From positions 1-42,179 of the forward strand of contig JAIROG010000079.1 of NCBI GenBank assembly GCA_031257675.1: 42,179 bases of DNA, given 5' to 3'. The translations under genes were made by a program, and so were the position numbers. Source of the DNA: Treponema sp. Lineage in GTDB: Bacteria > Spirochaetota > Spirochaetia > Treponematales > Breznakiellaceae. The notes under the pieces are model-generated. The model did no database searches. It was not told the DNA's origin and saw only the letters and a program-made list of their open reading frames with translations. This document shows, one piece after another, positions 16,505 through 28,682 of this stretch. Each line of letters starts with the position of its first letter. Position 1 is the first letter of the stretch.

Positions 16505-17806
16505 ATGATATTCAATCCTGAATATGAATCTATGTGCGTGGAGGCGCGTAGGAAACTGCAACTGGCGCGGCTTAAAAATCTGGTGGAGAAACTCTACGAA
16601 AGCGTGCCTTTTTATAGAAGAAAGATGGATGAACTTGGCGTAAAAGCGCGAGACATTCATACGCTTGAGGACATAGAAAAACTTCCTTTTACCACTAAGG
16701 ATGATATGCGGGAAAATTTCCCTTACGGTTTTTTGGCTTGTCCCAAGTCGATGATCGAAGAAATCCACCTGTCCTCCGGCACCACCGGACTTCCGGTTGT
16801 CGATGCGTACACCCGCAAAGACATTGAAATTTGGTGCGAGGCAATGGCGCGTACGCTTGCCGGCGGCGGCTGTACGGCGGATGACACGGTGCAGAATTGC
16901 TATGGATACGGGCTGTTCACCGGCGGACCGGGCGCCCACTACGGGGCGCGCGCTATAGGCGCGAATGTGTTGCCCATGTCGTCCGGCAACACGGAGCGGC
17001 AACTCATGGTGATGGAGGCATTTAGTTCAACCATGCTCACCTGCACTCCGTCTTACGCGCTCTACATGGCGGAAGAAGCCAAAGAGCGGGGCGTTGATCT
17101 CAAGAAGCTGCCCATCAGCAAAGGGTGTTTCGGCGCGGAGCCGTGGAGCGAGAACATGCGGAAAGAAATTGAGTCCCAGTTCAACATGAAAGCCTACGAC
17201 ATCTACGGATTGACCGAAATCATTGGACCGGGCGTCGCCTTTGAATGTGAGGCGCAGAATGGGCTGCACATAAATGAAGACCTCTTTTACCCGGAAATCA
17301 TTGATCCTGAGACCGGCAAGACGCTTCCCGAAGGTGAAAAAGGCGAACTGGCGTTCACCACGCTCACCAAGGAAGGCACGCCGCTCCTGCGGTACCGTAC
17401 GCGGGACATCACCTACTTCATCACAGAGACTTGCTCCTGCGGACGCACCACCAGAAAGATGCACCGCCTGTTCGGGCGCACCGATGACATGCTTATCATC
17501 CGCGGCGTGAACGTATTCCCCAGTCAGATAGAACACGCGCTCATTGAGATAGAAGGCGCCGAACCGCACTACCTCATCGTTGTTGATCGCGGTCCTTCCC
17601 ACCTTGATGAAATAGAGCTTCAGGTCGAAGTGAAACAGGAATTTTTCAGCGATGAAACCAAAGACCTTGAAGGATTGCGACGTCGCATTGAGAGCGTGAT
17701 GAAGTCTAAATTGCAAGTCGGTCTCAAGGTCAAACTGGTTGAGCCGAAAACCATTGAGCGTTCAATGGGCAAGTCGAAACGGGTGATTGACCGGAGAAAA
17801 ATCTAG
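16505..17806 (+). CDS. paaK: Phenylacetate-CoA ligase family enzyme
   Basis: The 433-residue AMP-forming acyl-CoA ligase has the P-loop-like [10 protein letters not shown] at about residue 95. The adenylate motif is [12 protein letters not shown] (near residue 240) and the hinge/lid motif is YRTRDITYF followed by [16 protein letters not shown]. It activates aryl acetates to CoA thioesters; in anaerobes it is often linked to amino-acid fermentation by aromatic 2-oxoacid oxidoreductases. AAGAAGGGG precedes ATG 16505; a GTG two codons earlier is a less likely start. It is followed by the ACT gene after ten bases, a pairing widely seen for this family. Confidence 0.9.
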   Translation: MIFNPEYESMCVEARRKLQLARLKNLVEKLYESVPFYRRKMDELGVKARDIHTLEDIEKLPFTTKDDMRENFPYGFLACPKSMIEEIHLSSGTTGLPVVDAYTRKDIEIWCEAMARTLAGGGCTADDTVQNCYGYGLFTGGPGAHYGARAIGANVLPMSSGNTERQLMVMEAFSSTMLTCTPSYALYMAEEAKERGVDLKKLPISKGCFGAEPWSENMRKEIESQFNMKAYDIYGLTEIIGPGVAFECEAQNGLHINEDLFYPEIIDPETGKTLPEGEKGELAFTTLTKEGTPLLRYRTRDITYFITETCSCGRTTRKMHRLFGRTDDMLIIRGVNVFPSQIEHALIEIEGAEPHYLIVVDRGPSHLDEIELQVEVKQEFFSDETKDLEGLRRRIESVMKSKLQVGLKVKLVEPKTIERSMGKSKRVIDRRKI

Positions 17807-17816
17807 GAGGAACCAA

Positions 17817-18233
17817 ATGGAATTAAAGCAAATTACCGTTTTCCTTGAAAACAAGGCGGGGAGACTTGGCGAAGTCACCCGCGTTCTCGCTGAAGCGGGT
17901 GTAAACATGCGCGCCATAAGCATAGCCGACACCGCAGACTTTGGGATTCTGCGGATCATCGTTGATCAGCATGAAAACGCGTTGCAAGCTCTGAGCGAAT
18001 CCGGCTTTACCACCCGCATCACTACTATTGCGGCGGTGGAAATAGAGGACAGACCGGGCGGTCTCGCCCATGTCATGGAGCTTTTCCAAAAATCGCAGGT
18101 GAACATTGAGTACCTGTATGCGTCGCTTGAAAACAAAGCGGGAAAGGCGGTGGTTATCTTTAAACTCGCGGATCACGAGAAAGGCCTCCAAATTCTGAAA
18201 GACAACGGGCTTTCGATGGCGGATTCTTTTTAG
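17817..18233 (+). CDS. Tandem ACT domain protein
   Basis: The 138-residue protein is two ACT domains in tandem. Domain 1 is KQITVFLENKAGRLGEVTRVL and domain 2 begins VEIEDRPGGLAHVMELFQKS, each with the conserved Gly between strand and helix. ACT pairs bind amino acids to regulate enzymes. Stand-alone proteins like this are usually found beside paaK and are thought to sense aromatic or branched amino acids. The start is set by AGGAGG five bases before ATG 17817. The gene directly follows paaK on the same strand. Confidence 0.88.
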   Translation: MELKQITVFLENKAGRLGEVTRVLAEAGVNMRAISIADTADFGILRIIVDQHENALQALSESGFTTRITTIAAVEIEDRPGGLAHVMELFQKSQVNIEYLYASLENKAGKAVVIFKLADHEKGLQILKDNGLSMADSF

Positions 18234-18328
18234 TTCTGGAAGCGAGTTGAAAGCGAGTTGAAAGCGAGGTTGTTTCAAAGCGCGCTTTAAAATTTCAAAA
18301 GGCGATGGTTTGAAACGGCTTTATAAAA

Positions 18329-18384
18329 GAGTTGTTCAATAAAAAGGATTTTTTCAACAACGCGGTTGGTTATTGAACAGGTCC
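18329..18384. repeat. MITE-like repeat, short variant copy 2
   Basis: It begins GAGTTGTTCAATAA and ends TTGGTTATTGAACAGGTCC. It has the same ends as the 89-bp repeat at 12352 but a different, shorter middle (56 bp). It lies in the 316-base gap between the ACT gene and glgA. Confidence 0.7.
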
Positions 18385-18408
18385 AATGAGGCATGTTGGG
18401 TTAATTAT

Positions 18409-18527
18409 AGGCTGTCTATAATGTAGACGCATTGTGGACAGCCTGCCTTAAAAACCGCATTTTTGCAACCTTTAGGCGAGAAAATGCAATGTTTGTCCAT
18501 AAAGAGCAACCGGCTTTATGGACAAAC
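18409..18527 (+). promoter_or_regulatory. Two long inverted repeats upstream of glgA
   Basis: IR1: AGGCTGTC (18409-18416) pairs with GACAGCCT (18437-18444). IR2: the perfect 14-bp GTTTGTCCATAAAG (18491-18504) pairs with CTTTATGGACAAAC (18514-18527), ending 21 bases before the glgA ATG. They may be leader-RNA hairpins, operator sites or remnants of small elements. Neither has a T-run, and no promoter is evident. Confidence 0.5.
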
Positions 18528-18548
18528 ACCAATTAATAGAGGGGTTAT

Positions 18549-20042
18549 ATGAAAATATTAATGGCCGCAAGTGAAGCGGCTCCTTTTGTGAAAACAGGCG
18601 GTTTAGCCGACGCCGTTTCGGCGCTGGCTCTTACCCTTGCAAAGATGGGGCATGAAGTTCGCATTGTTGTGCCGCGGTATTTCAAAGTTGATAGGGTGAA
18701 ACTCGGGTTGCGCGATCTTGAAATGCCGCTTGCGACAACTATGAACAACACGGAGGTAAAAGGCGCCGTCTATACGACGGACTTGGCGGGAGCGTCCAAA
18801 AAGAATCCTATCCATGTCTATTTTATTGAACACAACGACTTCTTCGGCAGTAAAATCGGCATTTATGGGGAGCAGTACGAGCCTGATTATTTTGACAATC
18901 CACGTCGCTTCATTTTCTTCAGCAAGATCGTTTTTGAACTGTGCCGGGGGCTTGACTGGTATCCCGATATACTGCATACGCACGATTGGCAGACGGCATT
19001 GGCGTCGGTTTTTCTGAAATACAGTGAACGGCGCGGCGGTTTTGAGAAAACGGCTTCAATTTTGACCATCCACAACTTGGGCTACCAGGGTATTTACCAT
19101 AAGGAAAACTATCCTTTCACCAACCTCGGATGGGATATTTTCCATCAAGCGGGTTTTGAAGACTGGAACATGATGAATTTCCTCAAGGCGGGGATTCATA
19201 GCGCGGATAAACTCAATACGGTTTCACCGCGTTACTCCCAGGAAACCCAAACTCAAGCCTTCGGCTTCCGTTTGGACAGCTCCCTGCGGTACCGGTCGTC
19301 TGATTACACCGGCATATTGAACGGCATCGACACCCAAGTCTGGAACCCCAAGAAAGACCCGTATATCCCGGTGAACTACGACAGCACAACCGTTAAAGAA
19401 GGCAAGGCGAAGGCAAAGGAAGCGCTTCAACGCGAATTCGGGTTGCCTCAAAATCCCAATGTGCCGGTCGTCGGCATGGCCACCCGCCTCACCGAACAGA
19501 AAGGCGTAGGCGAGCTTTTTGGACCTTCTTACGGATCCGCATGGAATATTTGCCGCGATATGGAACTGCAACTGGCGCTTGTCGGAACCGGCGACACGTG
19601 GTGCGAGAACGAAATCCGCAGCCTTGCGTCCCGCCTTTCCAATTTCAAGGCGAAGATCGAATACAGCGAAGCCGCAAGCCACCTTATCGAAGCGGGCAGC
19701 GATTTCTTTCTCATGCCGAGCCGGTATGAGCCGTGCGGTCTCAACCAGATGTACTCCCTTGCCTACGGCGCCCTGCCCATTGTCAGAAATACCGGCGGCT
19801 TGGCGGATACGGTTGAAAATTTCAATCAGGAAACCAGCGAAGGCACAGGCTTTATGTTTGACCAGTTGAATCCGCGTTCCATCTACGACACGGTCGGGTG
19901 GGCGAACTGGGCGTATTACAACCGACGGGCGCAGATCGAAAAGATGCGAGTCCGCGGCATGAAACTTGATTTTTCATGGAAAAGATCGGCGCAAAAATAT
20001 GTCGACATGTACGAGCAAGCCGCGGCAAAATATGCCGAATAA
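18549..20042 (+). CDS. glgA: Glycogen synthase
   Basis: The 497-residue GT5 enzyme starts MKILMAASEAAPFVKTGGLAD; KTGGLAD (Lys15) is the ADP-glucose contact. HTHDWQTALA (residue about 140), HNLGYQGIYH and the C-terminal RYEPCGLNQMYSLAYG (the E...E donor-binding region) complete the signature. It transfers glucose from ADP-glucose onto alpha-1,4-glucan. A GAGGGG ribosome site lies upstream. The gene overlaps the next (NUDIX) ATG by 11 bases, indicating cotranscription. No other glg gene is adjacent. Confidence 0.95.
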   Translation: MKILMAASEAAPFVKTGGLADAVSALALTLAKMGHEVRIVVPRYFKVDRVKLGLRDLEMPLATTMNNTEVKGAVYTTDLAGASKKNPIHVYFIEHNDFFGSKIGIYGEQYEPDYFDNPRRFIFFSKIVFELCRGLDWYPDILHTHDWQTALASVFLKYSERRGGFEKTASILTIHNLGYQGIYHKENYPFTNLGWDIFHQAGFEDWNMMNFLKAGIHSADKLNTVSPRYSQETQTQAFGFRLDSSLRYRSSDYTGILNGIDTQVWNPKKDPYIPVNYDSTTVKEGKAKAKEALQREFGLPQNPNVPVVGMATRLTEQKGVGELFGPSYGSAWNICRDMELQLALVGTGDTWCENEIRSLASRLSNFKAKIEYSEAASHLIEAGSDFFLMPSRYEPCGLNQMYSLAYGALPIVRNTGGLADTVENFNQETSEGTGFMFDQLNPRSIYDTVGWANWAYYNRRAQIEKMRVRGMKLDFSWKRSAQKYVDMYEQAAAKYAE

Positions 20043-20604
20043 TTATGACAACCTCGTATGGCGGGAAGAAGAGCGGAGAGAGGTTTACAAGTGCCGCGTT
20101 TTTTCCGTATATGAGAGTGTGTGCCGCTCGCCCGACAAGATGCGCACAGGCGTCTTCATGGCGTTAGATGCCGCTGATTGGACAATAGTGGCGCCTGTGC
20201 TGGAAAAGGAGGGGCGCAAATTTTTTGTCATGGTGCGGCAGTGGCGGCATGGGGCGCAGGAGTTAAGCCTTGAGTTTCCGGGCGGGGTTCTTGAAGCGGA
20301 CGAAGACCCAAGCCAAGCCGCGCTTCGAGAACTGGAAGAAGAGACCGCCTATACCGCAAAAAAGATCACCAAACTCGGCGAAATGAGTCCGAATCCCGCT
20401 ATTATGAACAACCGTGTCCACTTCTTTCTGGCGGAAGATCTGTCTCCCCTGCCCTCCCAACGCCTTGACGAAGATGAATTTGTTGATATGGAGTTGGCGC
20501 CCATTGAGGACGTAATGGAGAACATGGGAAAAAAACCGTACACTCACGCCCTCATGGGGACGGCATTGGCGTTGTGGAGGAAAAACCACGAAGCCTCTCA
20601 TTGA
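20032..20604 (+). CDS. NUDIX hydrolase (ADP-ribose pyrophosphatase type)
   Basis: The 190-residue protein has a clear Nudix box, GGVLEADEDPSQAALRELEEE (GX5EX7REXXEEXG type, with an alanine at the last Gly position). The fold and the EFPGG...NPAIMNNRVHFFLA pattern resemble ADP-ribose/nucleoside-diphosphate-sugar pyrophosphatases. These hydrolyse ADP-ribose or ADP-glucose-like compounds. Being coupled to glgA makes ADP-glucose a reasonable substrate guess. ATG 20032 lies within the end of glgA; there is no ribosome site of its own, so coupling is likely. Confidence 0.85.
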   Translation: MPNNYDNLVWREEERREVYKCRVFSVYESVCRSPDKMRTGVFMALDAADWTIVAPVLEKEGRKFFVMVRQWRHGAQELSLEFPGGVLEADEDPSQAALRELEEETAYTAKKITKLGEMSPNPAIMNNRVHFFLAEDLSPLPSQRLDEDEFVDMELAPIEDVMENMGKKPYTHALMGTALALWRKNHEASH

Positions 20605-20706
20605 AAAAATAGTGGAAATATGATTGTTGCGCTTGGCGTCGCTGGCGGCGGGCGAATGACGCGGCGTGATATATTTCATCCGTACAAGGAGCGATAGGAG
20701 TAATAT

Positions 20707-21252
20707 ATGAAGGATATTTTTCTTGTTTTTGCAAAATATAACAAAGAGGCGGACAGCGCGGCGCTTTCCCTCTTGGGCAATCTTTCCGATGAGGAGCGGG
20801 AGTTGGATCGGGGCAGTTACTACGGCAGTTTGTCAGGGCTGGCGCGGCATATACTGGGTGGCACACGGTTCTTCCTGGGTACGTTTTTTAAGGAGGCGCT
20901 CAAAGACAACAGCGCGGCGCACACTGCGGCGCGGGAAATTTTGAAACCACTGGAAAGCCTCCCCAATGATGAAGGAACGCTCACCGACGCGCAGTGGAAG
21001 GCGACGGCGGATGCCCTTGCCGTGGCGGACGATGTATACGTCAAGCTGTCGGCGGTTTTAACCAATGAAGACTACGCAACCCAAATTCCCATTGGATGGT
21101 ACGGCGGGAATCCGGCGTCCGTTCCGCTCTCCTTCCTTGCCCAGAATCTCGTTGCGCACAACACCCACCACCGGGGGCAACTCTCCCAAATACTCGATTC
21201 TCTCAAGATCGAGCATAATTTCTCCGGTTTAAATCCGGCGCACTTGTCCTGA
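20707..21252 (+). CDS. DinB family protein
   Basis: The 181-residue protein has the DinB/YfiT four-helix layout with metal-binding His residues at LARHILGG (about residue 55) and in HNTHHRGQLSQILDSL (about residue 152). Relatives are metal-dependent transferases using thiols such as bacillithiol or mycothiol, or are damage-inducible proteins of unknown role; no substrate is implied here. TAGGAG precedes the ATG. It is the last gene of the plus-strand run and is followed by a hairpin terminator at 21306. Confidence 0.8.
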   Translation: MKDIFLVFAKYNKEADSAALSLLGNLSDEERELDRGSYYGSLSGLARHILGGTRFFLGTFFKEALKDNSAAHTAAREILKPLESLPNDEGTLTDAQWKATADALAVADDVYVKLSAVLTNEDYATQIPIGWYGGNPASVPLSFLAQNLVAHNTHHRGQLSQILDSLKIEHNFSGLNPAHLS

Positions 21253-21305
21253 CAAGACATTCTGAGTGAGCGATACGCCGGGCTGGGCATGCTTCGGGTC
21301 GCGCG

Positions 21306-21350
21306 CGGACGCCGGACTTCCAACCACGCATAGGCGTCCGGCAGATTTTT
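21306..21350 (+). terminator. Terminator after the DinB gene
   Basis: Stem CGGACGCC (21306-21313) pairs with GGCGTCCG (21333-21340), a 19-base loop, followed by a TTTTT run. The long loop makes it a modest prediction. Confidence 0.5.
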
Positions 21351-21420
21351 AACAAAGTCACGGCGATTTTCGCGGACTAATCCGCCATGCTCTTAGATCG
21401 TGAAAATGCGCCGCGCCTTT

Positions 21421-21561
21421 TTATTCCGTTGCGCCCTGAATCGCTTTTTCTTTTCCGGCGTTTGAGCCGCCGGGTTGCTTTACAAAAAACAACACGATGC
21501 TTATGCCGGTAATGGCGGTCATTACGTCAAAAAACAGCGTTTCCAATGGAGCTAACGCCAT
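21421..21561 (-). pseudogene. C-terminal fragment of a membrane protein
   Basis: A 46-residue reading frame from ATG 21561 to TAA, containing LETLFFDVMTAITGISIVLF, one clear transmembrane helix, then a hydrophilic tail. It has no ribosome site and looks like the end of a transporter whose remainder is missing. The family is not recognised. Confidence 0.35.
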
Positions 21562-21711
21562 CGTCGCGCCCTTGCTACAGGCGCCGTCAAGGTGACGAAT
21601 GACTGGATACCGCTTTGGAACCCGTTTATTTTTGTCAATCTGTTTTCCAGAAACTTGTGATTAACAAGTGATAATCCCCCTCATCGGATACATTGGGAGG
21701 CATGAAATACA

Positions 21712-21903
21712 TGTTATACCGGCGAAGCGTTGCGACAGAAGACTATCGCCCTTAAAAGAACGTCCCCCTATGATGAAACCAATTTTACTCATTTTCGGGA
21801 ACTCCTTCAGGAGCGGGAGGGCATCGCCATCAGTTGCGCCACCCTGACGGCGGTTCTCATCACGGTTCGCTATGAGAGCGCCACCGACAATTGCGTCGCT
21901 TAG
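21712..21903 (+). pseudogene. Transposase remnant (ISNCY-type N-terminal region)
   Basis: One frame reads GEALRQKTIALKRTSPYDET then NFTHFRELLQEREGIAISCA. This is the 'Y-x-D/N-x-H-x-F-x-E-x-L-x-E-x-E-G-I-x-(I/L)-S' signature of helix-turn-helix N-terminal domains in ISNCY/IS1202-like transposases. A TAG ends it after DNCVA. No catalytic domain, start codon or inverted repeats remain. It lies in the 836-base gene-poor gap between the DinB and HAD genes, where nothing else is recognised. Confidence 0.55.
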
Positions 21904-22088
21904 AATGGGGGCGCAATATTCATATTCCTTTGGGATTTTTGGTCATGGAGGAGGGAAATTCCCGCTCGTTATTGACAGTTCTTTTTCGCGCTATTTTACG
22001 ATTCGCTTGCGTTGGCGCCTAAAGATATCGCGCTCAAGGGCGGATGCGGGATTGAAACGCCGCGCAGCTTGAAAGACCGGACGAAGCG

Positions 22089-25103
<3,015 letters not shown>

Positions 25104-25153
25104 TAGAAATATAAATGGAAATGCATCTCATTTAGCGTTATATTTAAAATAGG

Positions 25154-26920
25154 ATGAGAATAAAATCAAGCGGCATTCTTGGCGTTTTCTCAATTTTTGC
25201 CCTTCTTTTTTTTCTAAACGCATGTAATGACGTTCCATTGGATGCCATAGTTCTTTTTCCTCTTAACTCCTACGAGATGAATGTATTTCTCGCTGAAAAG
25301 CGGCAGTCCATAGACAGCAACCCCATTGTCAGCAACGGCGATACGCTTCATCCTTATTTTGTTCACGCGATCCCCCAAGAATATCCTGATATACAAGGTA
25401 TTCAGATTTTTCTGCGCCCGGTAGACGTGCTGTCTGTAGACATGCGGCTCGCAGACAGCGCAATACGGGAGGAAAAACTTGAATATATGTTCATTCATGC
25501 TACAGACGGGATAGATGGGGACGATGTTTCGGCAAAAACAGCGGAAGTTCCCCCGGACGTTTCCGGTAAACAGTGGTCGAAGGACACGCCGGTTTTTGTT
25601 TCGGCGCGGACTATGGAATTGCCCGCATTCGCCCTGCCCGATACGCTTGAGATAGGCCGATACGCCATGATCTTTCAGGTTATTGGCAAAGCCGGCGCGA
25701 CGCTCTCGTCTACGGAGAAAGCGTTCTATTTCTTAGCTGACGCGCGTTTTGCGGTCAAAGACGTGTGCGTGTATCTGCCCGGTCAGCCAGATACACGCAT
25801 GGCAAAAGCCGGCGCCCGCATTCTGCTTGAAGTCCCCGTTGTCTGGGATGAGCCGCTCGATCCCTATGTCGTGTGGTCGGACGGCGGCAGGGTGTTCAAT
25901 GCGGGAAGGGTTTCTGAAGGGGCAAACCGGATGCTGTGGAAGGCGCCAGAGATTGCCGGCTTCAAAACTATCAAAGCCGAAGTGTTTCCATTTCCCCCTT
26001 TTGAAGAAACTCAAGAAATCACCGGCGCGGGCATAGTTGACTATACAGGCATAGTCTGGACAATCTCAATTCCCATAACGGCAAAAGAGGCGGAAAGCGA
26101 ATATTTTGCCGAAAGAGCGGAGGAGTTCACCCACTGGTACGCGCTTCAAGGCGATCTTTTGGACAGAAAAGGGGGAGCGCCCCTGCAACCCCAAAAGAAA
26201 ACAACCGCCCAATGGTCGCCTGTGGCGTATACATACGGTCTCTCCATAGGAAGGGACGTGTATCTGATTTCAAAACCGCCGCCTATGGAGACGGATAGGG
26301 AAGAAGAATCCGGAGACGGAGACTCGCCGGAACGTTTTCCCGCAAGAACGGACAAACTGGAATTCCGGCTCACACTCGTGGAAGACGGAACAATCGTCCG
26401 CGCCTATTATGATTACGCGGAGGAGAGCGACAGTCCCGCATCCGTAATGGTCAGCATGGTCTCGAAAGACGGGTGGCTGGAACTGCTTTTAAACGCCGGT
26501 GAAGAAGAGACGCTGATAAAGAAAACGCCCCTGCCGGCAATCAGCCCCGCAAGCCCGAATGCGGAAGAATTCGATGTAACCGTCTCCGGCGAAGAAGAAA
26601 CCGAAAGTCAAGATGTTCAAAACCAGAATTTTCCGGTTGTCTCTCTTAGCGTCACGGTCGAAGAAAACCAACTATGCGCGGACATTTCGTTTGAAGAAAA
26701 CGCGGAAGTCTATACTGAACCGGTTGCGCTCGCGGCGCCTTTAAGCGGATCCGCAACTTTTTATCTTGGATCGGGCGATGAGGGCGTTGTCGCCGTTATA
26801 AGCGAGTTGGGCGCGTTGTTTAACCTGCCCGCCACATCGCGCAAGCGGCAGGCGGTCGTTGCAACGGTCGAAACACCCGCTCCACTAGAAGCGATTGCCC
26901 CCCCCCCCCCCCCAGACTGA
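25154..26920 (+). CDS. Large secreted lipoprotein with C-terminal poly-C tract
   Basis: The product starts with a signal peptide (about 23 residues, hydrophobic FSIFALLFFL) ending in a lipobox-like LNAC, so it is probably a membrane-anchored lipoprotein. The 588-residue mature part is beta-strand rich, with repeated 'strand-turn-strand' stretches (FVSARTMELP, AYTYGLSIG, VSLSVTVEENQLCADISF) but no named domain that I recognise. A polyproline run at the end is encoded by a 16-C tract (26898-26913), followed by D and TGA. One more C (or two fewer) would extend the protein by 59 residues (containing PPGEMEIPPSDEQDELTPVA) to a TAA at 27091. The start is weakly supported: AGG directly abuts ATG. 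It faces the TPR gene convergently. Confidence 0.7.
   Translation: MRIKSSGILGVFSIFALLFFLNACNDVPLDAIVLFPLNSYEMNVFLAEKRQSIDSNPIVSNGDTLHPYFVHAIPQEYPDIQGIQIFLRPVDVLSVDMRLADSAIREEKLEYMFIHATDGIDGDDVSAKTAEVPPDVSGKQWSKDTPVFVSARTMELPAFALPDTLEIGRYAMIFQVIGKAGATLSSTEKAFYFLADARFAVKDVCVYLPGQPDTRMAKAGARILLEVPVVWDEPLDPYVVWSDGGRVFNAGRVSEGANRMLWKAPEIAGFKTIKAEVFPFPPFEETQEITGAGIVDYTGIVWTISIPITAKEAESEYFAERAEEFTHWYALQGDLLDRKGGAPLQPQKKTTAQWSPVAYTYGLSIGRDVYLISKPPPMETDREEESGDGDSPERFPARTDKLEFRLTLVEDGTIVRAYYDYAEESDSPASVMVSMVSKDGWLELLLNAGEEETLIKKTPLPAISPASPNAEEFDVTVSGEEETESQDVQNQNFPVVSLSVTVEENQLCADISFEENAEVYTEPVALAAPLSGSATFYLGSGDEGVVAVISELGALFNLPATSRKRQAVVATVETPAPLEAIAPPPPPD
26898..26913 (+). repeat. 16-C homopolymer tract (possible phase-variation switch)
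   Basis: Sixteen consecutive cytosines in the lipoprotein reading frame. At n=16 the frame ends at once (Pro-Asp-stop). At n=17 or 14 it continues for 59 more sensible residues. At n=15 it stops after a few codons. Long poly-C/G tracts are classic slipped-strand sites in spirochaetes such as Treponema pallidum tpr genes. A sequencing or assembly error is the main alternative. Confidence 0.55.
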
Positions 26921-27061
26921 GTGAGGGCGTACAACGGGAAAACGATGTACACAACCACGTTGCGCCTCCGGGCGAGATGGAAATCCCCCCGTCAGATGAG
27001 CAGGATGAGCTTACGCCCGTCGCCTGGCAGGACGCCTCCAGCGACAAATTTACTGAAATCC

Positions 27062-28228
27062 TCAACTCTTCAACACGTCCAACCGTTCCATAATGGGCAT
27101 GTTTCTAATATCCTGACGTTGGAAATCTTCAAGAACTTCAATGGCTTGGGATCTGTCACCCAGGTTGAGCAGACAGTCAGCCAATTCAAGGTAAAGCCGG
27201 TAATTCTTTGGATCTTGTTGAATGAGGCGCCGCAACGATTCGGTTGCCGTCGCGTAATTGCCCTTGGCTTTATCCACGAGCGCAAGTCCAAGCACCGCAT
27301 AAATATCGAATTCGATGTTAAGTGCGCGCTCGTAATACTCAACCGCCAGATCATAATCGCCAAGAGCGCGGTATGCGTCGCCGGCGCGGGTCAAGATCAC
27401 CTTGTTGCGGGGATCCTGTTTGAGAATGCGATTCCAATACTCAAGAGAACAAGCGGATTGGTTCAAACCCCGGTAGCAGTCCGCCAACCCAAACAAGGCG
27501 TAGAAGTTGTAGGGATCCCGTTCAAGAGCCTGCTCAAAAAACGGAATGCCGCTTTCAAATGTTTTCAATTTCCGGTGACAGTTTCCTATGGACGTAAGCA
27601 CACGGATATCCACCTTGTTCGGCGTCCCGCCGGACTGGAGCATTTTTTCCCAATAGAACAGCGCCTCGCGGTACTCTTTGAAATCGTAGTGAAGATGCCC
27701 CAGCCCGATAATGGCGTATGGGTTGTTTGCCTCCATATCAAGCACCTTCAAGTAAATCTCTTTTGAATGTTTAAAATCCTTCACTTTGCGGTAGGCGTCA
27801 GCGACCCGCGTCAGCACGGTGATGTTTTTCCCGTCGTGGAGAAGGTACTGCTCCCAAATTTCTATCGCCTTGTGGTACTGGTTTAACGCCTTGTAACAAT
27901 CCGCAAGCCCGAACAGCGCATAGTTGTTTCCCGGATGATGGACAAGGCAACGTTGATAAAACGCAACGGCATCCCGAAAAGCCCCCCGTTTGCGGATAGC
28001 ATCGCCCATGCCTACAAGCGCGTAATTGTTATATTCGTCAATGGCGAGAATTCTATTGAAACACTCAACCGCTTCATAAATCTTGTCTTCTTTTAAAGAT
28101 TGATACCCTTTTTTCGATAACTCCGAAATTTCAGTAAGCTCTTGAACTTCCTTATTCGTATCAAACTGTATATCAAATGAACTATGCTCTGTATTCCTTA
28201 GAATAGCATTAGAAACATCATCTCTCAT
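27062..28228 (-). CDS. TPR-repeat protein
   Basis: The 388-residue protein consists of about ten tetratricopeptide repeats, with helix-pair patterns such as NNYALFGLADCYKALNQYH (near residue 105) and NFYALFGLADCYRGLNQSA (near 240). There is no signal peptide or enzyme domain. TPR proteins are scaffolds; the partner is unknown. ATG 28228 overlaps the TGA of the upstream small gene (ATGA), so the two are coupled. The pair looks like a spirochaete-conserved unit, but I cannot place a named family. Confidence 0.8.
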   Translation of the reverse strand: MRDDVSNAILRNTEHSSFDIQFDTNKEVQELTEISELSKKGYQSLKEDKIYEAVECFNRILAIDEYNNYALVGMGDAIRKRGAFRDAVAFYQRCLVHHPGNNYALFGLADCYKALNQYHKAIEIWEQYLLHDGKNITVLTRVADAYRKVKDFKHSKEIYLKVLDMEANNPYAIIGLGHLHYDFKEYREALFYWEKMLQSGGTPNKVDIRVLTSIGNCHRKLKTFESGIPFFEQALERDPYNFYALFGLADCYRGLNQSACSLEYWNRILKQDPRNKVILTRAGDAYRALGDYDLAVEYYERALNIEFDIYAVLGLALVDKAKGNYATATESLRRLIQQDPKNYRLYLELADCLLNLGDRSQAIEVLEDFQRQDIRNMPIMERLDVLKS

Positions 28229-28566
28229 TTCTGATCCCCTTCATAAATTAATTTTTTTATCACCTCTGATAATTGTACGATAATAGCTTCCGACTTGGTG
28301 TGATCGGGAGCAATCCAATACATTTTAAGCGCATCCAACAGTCTTCCTTCTGTCCTGTAATAGTCCCCTATTCTGACAAGACCGTCAGAATAACCGGTTG
28401 TCAAAAAAATTTTTTTTGCCTCTTCAATGTCACCGGAATTATAAAGGATATTCCCCTTCCGGTTCAGCGTCACTTTTTGCATGCTATTGAGCGCAACTTT
28501 TTCACCAGTCTTTAGAAACGCCCATTGATTATTTCCATTTTTATCGAATATTTTACTAAAATCCAT
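28225..28566 (-). CDS. Small conserved-type protein coupled to TPR gene
   Basis: The product of 113 residues starts MDFSKIFDKNGNNQWAFLK and contains one repeat-like helix pair (NILYNSGDIEEAKKIFLTTG), reminiscent of a TPR unit. It may act as the N-terminal partner of the adjacent TPR protein. ATG 28566 with AGGA just upstream is preferred to an in-frame TTG at 28584. Function unknown; cytoplasmic. Confidence 0.6.
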   Translation of the reverse strand: MDFSKIFDKNGNNQWAFLKTGEKVALNSMQKVTLNRKGNILYNSGDIEEAKKIFLTTGYSDGLVRIGDYYRTEGRLLDALKMYWIAPDHTKSEAIIVQLSEVIKKLIYEGDQK

Positions 28567-28587
28567 GTATCCTAACAACCTCAATAT

Positions 28588-28616
28588 AAAAACCTGACAA
28601 ATTTTGGCAGGTTTTT
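28588..28616 (-). terminator. Terminator between rsmD and the TPR operon
   Basis: AAAAACCTG (28588-28596) pairs with CAGGTTTTT (28608-28616), flanked by A/T runs on both sides. On the minus strand it follows rsmD by about 70 bases and ends in TTTTTATATT. Confidence 0.65.
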
Positions 28617-28682
28617 AATCATACCTTCTTTATATTCGAGGAAGACGCGCCGCCACCCTTTGAGACGGCGGACGCCCCTATA

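Noticed and set aside
18491-18527. Classical rho-independent terminator
   Set aside because: The 14-bp stem has no T-run and lies just before glgA.
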